Position numbers and translations under genes: made by a program. The notes beneath the pieces are model-generated. The model did not search any database. It saw only the letters and a list, made by a program, of their open reading frames with translations, and was not told the origin of the DNA. A stretch of 64,000 nucleotides of DNA from Progne subis subis (lineage: Eukaryota; Chordata; Aves; Passeriformes; Hirundinidae): NCBI GenBank assembly GCA_022316685.1, contig JAKJHU010000182.1, positions 186,001 through 250,000 of the forward strand. The letters run 5' to 3'. Numbering within the stretch: the stretch's first letter is position 1; every line of letters starts with the position of its first letter. Below, piece after piece: positions 33,234 to 43,643 of this stretch.

Positions 33234-34058
33234 CCTTTTTCAGGGATAAAACATTCCTTTGCAGCGGGTGGGGAATTTGGAGGACCAGAACTTCCACCGT
33301 GTCCAGCTTCTCCTGGCTGTGCACGACCTCACTGTGTGGAGCAAGGTTGGCATCAGCACCTTGGAGCCCTGGCACTCTCAGGGCTACGTGGTTCAAAGCT
33401 CCCTCTTGCTTTTCAAGATGCCCAAAAGAACAGGTTAAAAAAAAAAAAACAAAACAAATAAATCTATAATAACGTGAGGGCAAGGAAATAATAGATAAAT
33501 TAAAACGTATTTCAGACAAAGCAAAGCTTTTTATGAGAGTAGGAGGTCGGTGCGGTCAAAGCTGAGCTGTGAACCAGAACAAAATAAATTAAAAATAAAA
33601 AAATAAAAATAGAAATTATACAGAGAAAACTTACAGACAAAAAAAACCCCACTCACTTCCACAAAACGATGCAAATTTGGACCATTTCAAATTCTGAAAG
33701 CAGCCAGGTGGGGGAAGGATCCCCAGGGACTTCGGAGGACACATGGATCCTTTGCTGGTCCCAGAATAAGATTTTGGGGATTTGTACAAAGGCAGAACAG
33801 ATCTGAACTTTGAAGCAGCCCACTTCCTGCTCACTGAAGAGAAATACAGGGGAAAAAAAATGAGAAGTCCCGGTTTTAGGGATGGGAGTAACCAGGAAGT
33901 CCCAGTGATGCCGTCATCCCTCCAGGACTGACCTGGTTTCCTGAAGAAGGACGGAGATTGGGAGGAGATGGTGTTTTGCAGCGCCTTTTTATAGAGGCTG
34001 AGCTTCATCTCCCACCTGAGGCCCTTCTTGGAGAGCTGCATCCCTCTTCCCTGGGCAC
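33234..34058 (-). CDS. Phase-compatible candidate exons of unknown nature after the stalk exon
   Basis: Three open stretches with good splice sites follow one another: 34016-34058 (phase 1-2), 33657-33833 (phase 2-2, acceptor TTTCTCTTCAG, donor GTGAGT) and 33234-33331 (phase 2-1, donor GTGAGT). The middle one reads EQEVGCFKVQICSAF..., the last EVVHSQEKLDTVEV.... I do not recognise the sequence, and no transmembrane helix appears. Alternative frames through the same exons are also open, so coding status is uncertain. Confidence 0.25.
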
Positions 34059-34169
34059 CTGAGGAAATGAAATCCACGGGGTGAAATCCATAGGGCGGCC
34101 TCTCGTAGAAAGGCCATAAGGGAGGGAAACCAAAGGGGCTGGGTTCAAGGCCGAATCACTTCGACTCAC

Positions 34170-34605
34170 TTTCGGGAGGAGCTCTCCTCTCCGTGTCCTT
34201 TGCTCCAAGGCTGGCAGCTGAGCTTTTCTCTGGGGGACAAAGAGTGAGCGTTGCTGGGAGCCCTCTGCCCTCCTCGCAGACGCTGCTCCATCCTTGCTCC
34301 AGCGCTGCCTTTTTCCCCTTTAAAATTCCCTTACGGCCTGCATTTGACCCCTCCTGCACTTTGTACCCCCAAAGCTGCTTTGTCCTAAATACCGAACTCA
34401 AGAAATATTAAATATTAAATGCTAAATGTCAAATAATAAATATTAAATGTTAAATAATAAATAAATAAAAATAACAATTAATAAAAACACTTATTAATAA
34501 ACAATTAATAATAAGCAATTGAGATACATATAAATAATTAATGATGAATCATGAATGGGTAACAAAAAAAAAAAAAAAAAAAAAAAAAATAAAAATAAAA
34601 ATAAA

Positions 34606-34636
<31 letters not shown>

Positions 34637-37600
34637 TAAAATAAAAATAAATATAAACATAAAAATAAAAATTAAAATAAAAATAAAAATAAAAAATAAA
34701 AGTAAAAATAAATAAATAATAAATATAAAAAATTAAAATTAAAAATTAAAAATAGTAAATAATAAATAAGAAAATAAGAAATAATGAAGAACGAATAATA
34801 AATAATAAATGATAAATGATAAATAATAAATAACAAATAATAAATAATAAATAATAAATAATAAACAATAATGTCAGGCACTGAACTCAGATGAAACCAC
34901 CTTTGCACTCGGGCGTGGCTCCGCTCCAGACTCCGCTGGTTTTGTCCCTGCTCCTGCACTGGATGCTCCCGTTCCCAAGCAGCTGGAAGTTGGGGTCACA
35001 GCTGTAGGTCACCGTGGCGTTATAAGCAAAAGTTTCAACGCCTTCCCCATCGTGCCTCCCGTGGCTGATTGGAGGAGGTGGAGAGCAGGTAATTACTGCA
35101 GGAGAGAAGGAAAATGTGTTTGCTAAAAGCTTCGGTTTTAATTAAAAAATACAAATATTTGAGTCTATGGAAGGTTCCTGGAGATAAACTTTGGACAGTG
35201 GAAGTGGGTAAAGCTCTGCTGCCTGTCCCAGTTGTCTCTGGTTTGTTCCTGAACTGTTTCTCTTCTCACGCCTTTCTCCCTCTCACAGCAGAGGAACAGC
35301 AGCTTGCCGTGCTCAGGGTTCCTGGAAATCTCACCCCGCCACCCTCGGTCATGACAAAAATGCTGATTTAGTGGGAACAAAGCTGCTGAAATAGCGTCAG
35401 CAGCAGAACGGGCATTTCTCAGCTGCACTGTTGGGGACGGATCAGCCGCAGAGTTATCAACAAAAACAATCCAAAGAGAGGTTTGCACTGGGCATCGGGA
35501 GGCAGCATCTGCTGGAGTGGACTGAAAAGCTTTAATCTCACAATTGAAGGTGAATCTCACATTCACAAGTTGGAAGTTTGCTCCATTCAACGTCATTTCC
35601 TTTCAGCTGGCACCAGATGAAATTATTCCCGACTAATCTGTACCTAAAATACACGAGAGGAGATCAGTGTAACTACCCAAAACCTGAGAATATTCCCCAC
35701 CCTCTCCGGTACGAGAACCTCAGGAGTGTAGGAAAGGCAGTTTTAAACAAGCAGTGGTGCTGACATTGCTGGTTAACAGCAGAACTCCTGCCAGGATCTG
35801 TGCCCGTCTGTTTTAGGTGATTCTCTGCTCTGGCTCTGCGTTTTCCACGGCAGGGAAGGGAGGATTGGGAGCTGGGGCTGGCAGAGCTCTCTGGGAATGC
35901 CAGGCAGGGCTGAGCTGAGGGGTGGATCAGGGGCTCCATCCCTGCCTGCTGCTGGCCCACAGCAGCGCTGGGATCGATTCTGTCACCATCCAGGGCCCGT
36001 CCCAGGCTGCTGTCACCTCCGGGATGGGGTGACGAGGGAGGAGCTCCCTGCTGGGCACACACAGCACCTCCAAAGGCTGTGCTCACTGAGCCCCTCGGTG
36101 CTGGCGGGGTCCCCGGTGTCCCCCAGTGCCACCTCCTGCCCGCTGCCTGGTTTGGGGTGTCAGGTGCAGCTGTTCCGCTGAAGTTTTGCCAGAAAACCAG
36201 ATGCCAGCACATTGCTGGGGCACCTTCTCAGCTGATAAGAGGCAGAGACCTTGTGGACTTCCCATCCCTGGCAGCATCCAAGGCCAGGTTGGATGGGGCC
36301 CGGAGCAGCCTGGGACAGTGGAAGGTGTCCCTGTCCAGGGCAGGGGGTGGCACTGGGTGAGGTTTGAGGTCTCTTCCAACCCAAACCAGTCCAGGATTCT
36401 GGGATTCAGACAGATCCTCCGTGTACAGCGGGGACCGGTGAGGGGCAGCAGGGGTCGATCCACGTTTAATTCAAGTGGCTCCTGCCCTGGTTCTCTGGAA
36501 GCTCACGGATCTTGTTCTGACACCTTCCCCATCCTGAATTACCCTCCTGTGCACAAACCCTCAACATCTGGACATGACGGATGATATCTGATCTAATTTC
36601 CATGAGCAACATTATCCCTCCGCCCTGATGTGGATTTCCAAAGCTGAGCTCAACCCCAGCAGGGTGGGACACGCTGTCCTTTCCTCCATCTACATCCCAA
36701 GGGAGAGACAAAACCCCTCTGTTCAACTTGGAGCTGGGCAGCACGGGCCAGATGATGCCAGCTGCTCCCTGCCGCGAGGGAGGAACACCAGCTGGAGTGG
36801 CAAGAGCTTAAAATTCCAGGGATGTCCACTGCATTTGGGCCCTGATTGAAAGCAGGCAGCAGCCATGAGTCAGCTCCTGACTGTGGAAATTGTGCTTCAC
36901 TGCTCTTTTCCAGCCGAGCTTGACTGGATTTTAAAAATTCCAGTGTAACCCCTTTTTATTCAACATATCTCAGCTATCTTAAGCTGAAATATTCAAAATA
37001 ACTTGTTTTGAAGTCTGGAGTTATCAACTGAGAGTACAACTGCTCCTGTCGGGGATGGAGGCATGGAGCTCCTCTGGGTGGCACTTGAAGGAAGGGGTGG
37101 CCCTGAATCCTGGCCCTGGTGCCCTCCCTCCAGCTGTGTGCCACTCTGGAGCTGTGTCCCAGCCCGGCCCCGCCGCGGGCAGTGCCCCAGCACTCACCCA
37201 TCCTCGCAGAACACATCCGCTCGTGCTCCCAGCTGCAGATCCGTCAGCGGCCCCGTCCTGCCCCCGGGCAGCGCTGCCGGGGCGCTGCAGGACCTCCCTG
37301 GGGACACAAAAACGCTGAATGAGGCACGAGACACGGGCTTGGAGGGGCATCCCCAAAAGTTCCAGAGAGTTTCGCTCCGTGGGCGTCACAGCCGGAGCCA
37401 GACTCGGCTGCAGGGGAAGGTGGGGGTCCCCAGATGCTCCACACTCACTGAGGGGTTTCTGTAAAGGTTTTGGCTTCTTTTCTTCTCTGCCAAGGTCAGG
37501 ATGAATAATACTCAGGAAACACCAAGCTCGAGTTCAGACTTGGAATGCTCATTATACTTTACCTGTATACAGTATTTACAGGCTCACTCACCCTGAGCTC

Positions 37601-40185
37601 TTAGAGAATGAAGGTAAAATGGAGCTGGTTCTAACTCTTTCCAAGGATATTTAAGTGATAATCCCCCAATAATGAGATGACACCTCTATTATTTATGTTT
37701 TTGACCCAGCAATGACCACCCAAGTCCTGCAATGGGAACTTTTTTCACCCAGTTACAGAAAACCACCCAAATCCATGAAGAAGAAGGAAGAAGAAGGTGA
37801 AGAAGAAGGATGTAGACAAAGCCCCAAATCCTCCATCTCAACTCACAGGTATTACTATTCACCAAAACCCCAAATTCTAAGTTTCTAGGATTCCAACAGG
37901 TTTCCATCTCAGTGGATTAGGAATGAGGTACCCGGCTGTGAAAAGACCACTCCTGTCACATCAGCAGTGTTAATACTCCATGGGTGTCACCAGGAGAATG
38001 CTTTGCCTTCATGAGGAAGTTCAGAGCTAGAACATCAAATTGGGATTTGTCCCTGTCCCAGTGAAAGCATCTTTAGGACCATAAAAAGGTTGGAAAAGAC
38101 CTCTAAGATCACTGAGTCCAACCAAACTTTCCCTAGCATGAAAATCAAACCAGACCTGTTTATGCCAGCAGAAAAAAGCCCAAAAAGAACACCACTGACA
38201 CTTCCGCTGCTCGATCTTAAATAGGAACGACAAAGAAAATCCACCCAAATTCGTGTTAATGACAACGACCAGACTGCATTTTGGGATGCGGGTTGGGAGC
38301 AGCCAGGGCTGTTTTTTGGGGTGTAGGGGCAGCAGAAACACTCACTCCTGCACAGCTCAGCGGGCTGTGACCACGTCAGGTTCTCGAGGCAAGTGCTGGA
38401 GGGGGAGCTCTCCGAGGTGTTCTCGTAGCCGAGCCGACACATGTAGCTCACGTTGATGCCGACGGGGAAGAAATTCCTCAACTCATCCTCCTTGGACAGG
38501 GCAGCAAACCTCAGCCTGGTCGGGGCAGCGCAGCTCCCTGGCAGCCAAGGAAAGCCGGTCTGACAGAGCTGCCCGCGGGGAGCGGGCCAAACGCTCCCTG
38601 GGACACGGGAATGCTTCTGGAGAGCTCCTGGCAGGTTACTTCAGGTTCCTTGCCAGCTGCCAACCTGCTGCGGGCACCAGAGCGGGGATGGAGGGCGTCA
38701 GGAGCTCGGGAAGGGATTAGCAGGACGTGCACAGGCTGGGGGACACAGGAGTCCCCAGCCCCTGAGTGACCACGGTCCCTGTCCCTGAGTGACCCCTGTG
38801 CCAGCCCCTGAGTGACCACTGTCCCAGCCCCTGAGTGACCCCTGTGCCAGCCCCTGAGTGACCACTGTCCCTGTCCCTGAGTGACCCCTGTGCCAGCCCC
38901 TGAGTGACCACTGTCCCAGCCCCTGAGTGACCCCTGTGCCAGCCCCTGAGTGACCACTGTCCCTGTCCCTGAGTGACCCCTGTGCCAGCCCCTGAGTGAC
39001 CACTGTCCCTGTCCCTGAGTGACCCCTGTGCCAGCCTCTGAGTGACCACTGTCCCAGCCCCTGAGTGACCCCTGTGCCAGTCCCTGAGTGACCACTGTGC
39101 CAGCTCCTGTGGCCACCAGCAGCTCCGAGGGGAGCAGCGTAGTGCAGCAGGTTTATCCCTTGGGATGGGGACAGTGATAGTGACAGCACAGCGGCTTTGT
39201 CCCAGGCTGGTTTGTCCCCTGTGGCAGTGACAGCACAGCGGCTTTGTCCCAGGCTGGTTTGTCCCCTGTGACAGGGACAGTGACAGCAGGTTTGTCCCAG
39301 GCTGGTTTGTCCCCTGTGACAGGGACAGTGACAGCAGGTTTGTCCCAGGCTGGTTTGTCCCCTGTGACAGGGACAGTGACAGCAGGTTTGTCCCAGGCTG
39401 GTTTGTCCCCTGTGACAGGGACAGTGACAGCAGGTTTGTCCCAGGCTGGTTTGTCCCCTGTGACAGGGAGAGTGACAGCAGGTTTGTCCCAGGCTGGTTT
39501 GTCCCCTGTGACAGTGACAGCAGGTTTGTCCCAGGCTGGTTTGTCCCCCGGGTCGGTGCCAGAGTAGCCCAGGCACCAGGAGGGGCAGGGATGGTGACCG
39601 GGGCTGTGTTTCAGATAAAAAAGGAAAGTATTTACGGCCGCAGGGCTCGGGCAGTCTGGACCAGATGTCTCCGGGCAGGCATTCCATGGTGTCGGGCAGC
39701 CCCGGGATCCTGCGGGCGCCCTCCGCGCAGGTGAAGGTCACCCTGGATCCCACCGGGAAGCTGCTGGAGCTGCTGGAGGGCCTGGAGTGGGTCATGGCAG
39801 GAGGGGGCCCGCAGTCACCTGTGGCAGGAGAACCCCTCCTCAGGTGGGGAGCCCCTTCCCCGGCCTCTCCCCGCCCCAGGAGCGGGGTTGGGATGGCTCA
39901 GGGTTCCCCTGGGGGAAAGGCACCAGCCGGGGCTGGATCTGCGACAGCATCGAGCCACGGGCGAGCCCCCAAGCTTGGGGGGTGGCATCGCCCAGCCCAG
40001 CCCCTGAGCAGCCGGGGGGGCTCCAGGCAGGTGTCTCCGCTCCTTCCCACGGCCCCGTACTCACCTCGAGCCGCGGGAGCGCTGAGGAGCCCCAGCAGGG
40101 CCAGGAGCAGCGCGGGGTGCCCAGAGACCCCCCCACAGCCCGGGGGGTGAGGGTGTCCCCCCCATCCTGCTGCTCCAGCCTTCAT
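34170..40185 (-). CDS. Four-SCR complement regulator, paralogue of the 22.9-30.4 kb gene; C-terminus unresolved
   Basis: Exons: signal 40065-40185 (hydrophobic core PALLLALLGLLSAPAAR), SCR1 39636-39818 (DCGPPPAMTHSRPSS...), SCR2 38346-38537 (B class, LTWSQPAELCRS), SCR3 split as 37198-37297 plus 35561-35643, SCR4 34901-35095 (ITCSPPPPISHGRHDG...), and a Ser/charged stalk-like exon 34170-34229 (EKSSAASLGAKDTERRAPP). Phases match its neighbour exon for exon up to SCR4. The SCR4 donor is a weaker GTGGTT. I found no TM helix or clear GPI signal downstream, so the product could be secreted or GPI-anchored, as for some chicken RCA regulators. The end at 34170 is only the last supported exon. A second possible first exon lies at 42377-42449. 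Confidence 0.7.
34400..34870. repeat. AT-rich simple repeat tract (A-run and TAAA/TAAATA units)
   Basis: About 470 bp of poly-A (34564-34589), AAAAT and TAAATAA repeats, starting ~30 bp downstream of the SCR4 donor. A minus-strand frame made of Y, L, I and F is an artefact. Confidence 0.95.
36240..36412 (+). mobile_element. CR1 LINE 3' fragment
   Basis: CATCCAAGGCCAGGTTGGATGG, then GGAAGGTGTCCCTGTCC, then GAGGTCTCTTCCAACCC, then ATTCTGGGATTC. Lies in the intron that divides the split SCR3 of the four-SCR regulator, which is thereby about 1.55 kb long. Confidence 0.75.
38055..38150 (-). mobile_element. Probable CR1-type fragment
   Basis: GGTTGGAAAAGACCTCTAAG followed by ATCACTGAGTCCAACC is a frequent bird repeat 3' end. 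It is short and 5'-truncated. Confidence 0.5.
38745..39110. repeat. Minisatellite (CCTGAGTGACCACTGTCC / CCTGAGTGACCCCTGTGCC)
   Basis: About seventeen ~22-bp units in the intron between SCR1 and SCR2 of the four-SCR regulator. Minus-strand frames (SLRGWHRGHSG repeats) are artefacts. Confidence 0.9.
39190..39555. repeat. Minisatellite, ~45-bp unit (GGCTGGTTTGTCCCCTGTGA)
   Basis: About eight units immediately next to the previous array but with an unrelated unit, in the same intron. Both strands show artefact frames. Confidence 0.9.
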
Positions 40186-42376
40186 TGCAGCCAGCCCTGC
40201 GCTCCTCTGCCGAGCCCCGCTGCCTCCAAGGGCTGCGGCAGGGCTGGGAGGGGATGCGCTGCGGGCTCCACCAAACCTCCGGAGCCGTGGGAACCTTCCC
40301 AGGACACCCACGGAGCTGAAATCCCCGTCAGGAGCACGGAGAGCAGCCAGGGTGGGGACAAGTGTCACTCAGAGGCTCGGGGAGAGCCCCCGCTCCTCCT
40401 GCCCCGTCAGGCTCCTTGTTTGTGCTGAGGCTGGCAGGGAGCACCGGCCGACACAGTTTTTCCAAAACTACGTTCCCAGAGAAGAAATGAGCCCGTTCCA
40501 GCCCCGAGCTGCTCTCAGGGAAGGAAAACACCTCCTCAGTTATTTGCTGGCAGGTGATGCACCACAGCCCTGCTGTCGGCAGTCAGTGAGGCGAATTAAA
40601 GCATTTTCCTTCTCCTTTGCTGTCTTTTTTTCACGGATTGCCTGACTCACTGGTAATGAGGAACGGGTGTGAGCAGCTGCATCTGCATCCTCTGTGACAC
40701 GCGTGACATCAGCCAGCGCTGCTCAGACACCCTCTCACACGCACACACCCAGATTTCGGTCACACTCGTGGGTGTGGAGCCTCGCAGAGGGAGGCGAAAC
40801 CCTGCCTGCAGTCCCAGGTGAGCTCAGGGAGGGGACAGAGCTGTCACTGGGGAGGGTGCAGCCCTGCTCTCCCCGCTCTCATGGCTGAGCTCCTCACCTG
40901 GAGGCGGAAAAAGCACAGGATGCATCCCAAAGAACCTTTCTGTGCAAAATCAGAGACGCCACCTCCTCCCTGGCTGTTGGTTAGGCTCTGGTGATAAATA
41001 AAGCGATTTGAATCCCTTCTAAGAGCACAAATCCGGCAGTGATGCTGGTGCAGGAGGTGAAGGCTCCTCCTTCTCCCACCCATGGGCTGATGCAGCTCCC
41101 CAGGGCTCTTCCATCTGCCTGGGCTCAGCTTTCCCCAGAACCACCGCTGGACCCCGCTGGAATCCAGCCCAATCTGCAGCCAACGTGACAGATCACAATT
41201 CCCGGCCTGGATAAACCCTCCAGGGATAACCACAGCACCACAGCTGGAACGGGGATGTGCTGCCTGATTCTCTGCCCTTGGAACCGCTTGAATTCCAGCC
41301 CCTGCTCTCAGCGTTTGCTCACCAGAAACAGGGATGTGGAAAACGACACCAGCTCGGGTGTTTGGCACGGCCAGGAGCCTGTTCCCTGTTTAAACGCGGG
41401 GATGAGGTAACAGCAGCATTTACAACGCACTTAAACCAGGAGCTGGATGAGCAGGGCTCAGGTTTAACCCTTATTGCACCGCTGTTCCCAGCAAATGTAC
41501 CCAAACCCCAGCTGGGCCACGGAGCAGAAGCACCCTCGGAGCCAGCTCTGGACTCATCTCAGCTTCCCTGGCCTTCACTGCCGTTTGCCTCAGTTTGCCA
41601 CAGTTACGACAGTGATTTTTAAAAGCTGACTTTAATCTCTTTCTATGCTTCCCAATAGGAAATGTGGACGTTAAAGAGCAAATCAAGCTTGTATTAGAGC
41701 AAAACCCGCTCCCTGCTCTGGTATCCAGCACAGCAAAAGCAGCCTGCCATGCACTGGTGATTATTTTTCTGGCTCCAGGCATGCAAACATAAACAATAAA
41801 ATCACCCAGAGCCTTCTTACAGATGCTGTGACTGCTATGACTGTGAGTTCACCAAGGAAAGGTGAGCGTTACAGGGGTCAGGTTTCATTTCAGTTTTCCA
41901 GTTCCATCTCTTGTTGGAATGGAAGGGACATTAAACCCCACCCAGTGCCACCCCTGCCATGGCAGAGACACCTTCCCCTGTCCCAGGCTGCTCCCAGCCC
42001 CGTCCAGCCTGGCCTTGGGCACTGCCGGGGATCCAGGGGCAGCCTCAGGTGCTCTGGGCACCCTGTGCCAGGGCTGCCCACCCTGCCAGGGAACAATTCC
42101 TTCCTAACACCCCATCCAAACCTGCTCTTATTCACCGTAAACCCATTCCCCTTCCCCTGTCACTCCATTCCTTGTGGAAAGGATCCCCTCTCCATCCCCT
42201 CTCCATCCCCTCTCCATCCCCTCTCCATCCCCTCTCCAGCTTTCCTGGAGCCCCTCCAGGCACTGCAAGGCTCCATCAGCTCTTCCCAAAGCCCTGGTGA
42301 AAGGAAAGCAGAGCTCCAGAAGCCCTTGGGGACGGAGGGGAGCAGAGAGCCCGAGGAGGGAGGGCAGGACACTCAC
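40186..42376. other. Stretch between the two alternative signal exons
   Basis: No SCR exon was found on either strand. It holds a CR1 fragment (about 41.91-42.29 kb) and a short CCATCCCCTCT tandem repeat (42175-42240). The 40.19-40.45 kb part is GC-rich and may be the promoter of the exon at 40065-40185. Confidence 0.5.
41910..42290 (-). mobile_element. CR1 LINE 3' fragment, longer copy
   Basis: Reverse-oriented CR1 3' region: CCATGGCAGAGACACCTTCC, GCAGCCTCAGGTGCTCTGG, then AATTCCTTCCTAACACC, then AAACCCATTCCCC, then TGTCACTCC. It includes the local CCATCCCCTCT expansion. Confidence 0.75.
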
Positions 42377-42449
42377 CCTGAGTCCCCGTGGGCTGCAGCA
42401 GCAGAACCATCACTGCCAGGAGCTGCCCCAGCCCGAGGAGCCCGGGCAT
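42377..42449 (-). CDS. Orphan signal-peptide exon in the RCA cluster
   Basis: ATG at 42449-42447. It encodes MPGLLGLGQLLAVMVLLLQ and ends PTGTQ|G at a GTGAGT donor, phase 1, exactly like the other RCA signal exons. No SCR exon follows before the next signal exon at 40.1 kb. It may be an alternative first exon of the four-SCR regulator (it can splice in frame to 39818) or a relic of a deleted RCA gene. Confidence 0.55.
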
Positions 42450-42857
42450 GGTGTGGGACAGGAGCTGCCCTGGGCAGGAGAGATCCTCTGCCCCCAGAGC
42501 CCGCCAGGGGAGGGGAAGCAGCGGTGGGGAGCTGGGGACAGGCCAGACACCACTGACACCACCGCCAGCCCAGGGGAGGCTGCTCTGGCCACAGAAGGGA
42601 TGGAGGTGTTTCGTGGGTTTTCTTATTTTCCAGAGTTCCAGCAGCTCAAACCCCTCTGCAGCAGTGGAAACACCTCCCTACACCCCTGCACCCACGGGGC
42701 AGCGCCTCGTGGAGCTGTTTGTTTGCGTGCACTAGAAATAAGCCTGCTGATTATACACACTTTGTGTAACTTCATACGCATCGTGCAAATAAATCCCTTT
42801 GCTAGAGATAGGACAGATTATTAAAACCCAGGCAGAGCTGTCATTTCCATTTGCAGG

Positions 42858-42863
42858 TTTATT
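42858..42863 (-). terminator. Poly(A) signal of the C4BPA-like gene
   Basis: AATAAA on the minus strand, 625 bases beyond the stop codon ending at 43488. This gives a 3' UTR of about 0.64 kb that terminates about 390 bases before the orphan signal exon. Confidence 0.6.
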
Positions 42864-43487
42864 ATAATCCCATCACAAGACACAGCGCTTCCCCTTCACT
42901 GGACCTTGCAGGAAAAAAAAAAAAAAAAGAACAAAACAAACAATTTAAAAACCATCCCTTTCTTCCTGCACTGCCACGGACCCGTCCATCCTGCTCGGGA
43001 AGGAACGCTGGCACTTTTTACTTTGCTAGGACAGAGGCTTCGAGGTTTTTTTGGTCACAAGGAAAGAAATTAGGCAGTGAAGGGGTTGTTCCCACTAATG
43101 AGCGCAGCGTGGGTGAGCTGGGACAGACTGGGGAGGTGCAGCAGCCGGGGGTGAGTGGCTCTCATGAGCGGCTCTCGCCACGTCCACGCCCCTTTGTGCC
43201 ACCAAAATTCACTTTCTCCTCGGTTCCTTCCTAACTGCGCACCGGCAAACGGATCTAAACGTGAAGCTTTAAAAGGCATAAAGTGATTCACAAACTGAGC
43301 CTGCTGAGCCCTAAAAATTCACTCACAAGTCACTTTGGCTCCTCGTGTGACCAAATCTGTGGACCTTTGTTAAATTTCGCCCTGGCTACTTCAGCATTAG
43401 CACAGATTACAAAGTCATAAAAAAATCCTCAGTCAGCATCACGATCCAGCACACAGAGGATGGTTCTTACAATCCCAGTGGCACCAG

Positions 43488-43643
43488 TCAGCTGTAGGTG
43501 GTGATTTTTAGCTCCTTTTCGAGTTTCTGGATCTCCAGGTAGAGTTTCTGGACTTCCAGCAGGGTTTTCAGGTCTGACAGAGGAATTCCACACTGGAAAG
43601 CTGCTTTGTTTCGAAGAGCCCTCTCACACACATCAGGCTTCTT
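43488..43643 (-). CDS. C4BPA: C4BPA oligomerisation-domain exon
   Basis: Encodes [18 protein letters not shown], then a heptad-like helix ([19 protein letters not shown]) ending ITTYS and TGA (43490-43488). Two cysteines in C-x11-C spacing plus an amphipathic helix match the C-terminal multimerisation region of C4BP alpha chains, which forms inter-chain disulfides. Confidence 0.85.
   Translation of the reverse strand, partial: KKPDVCERALRNKAAFQCGIPLSDLKTLLEVQKLYLEIQKLEKELKITTYS

Noticed and set aside
33850..33920. WLLPSLKPGLLIFFPLYF as a transmembrane helix for the four-SCR regulator
   Set aside because: It contains a lysine and two prolines, lies mostly in a pyrimidine tract preceding a strong acceptor, and would need the intron to be retained.
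34672..34959. Hydrophobic minus-strand frame rich in Y, L, I and F, which might look like a transmembrane protein
   Set aside because: Translation of a TAAA/AAAAT simple repeat.
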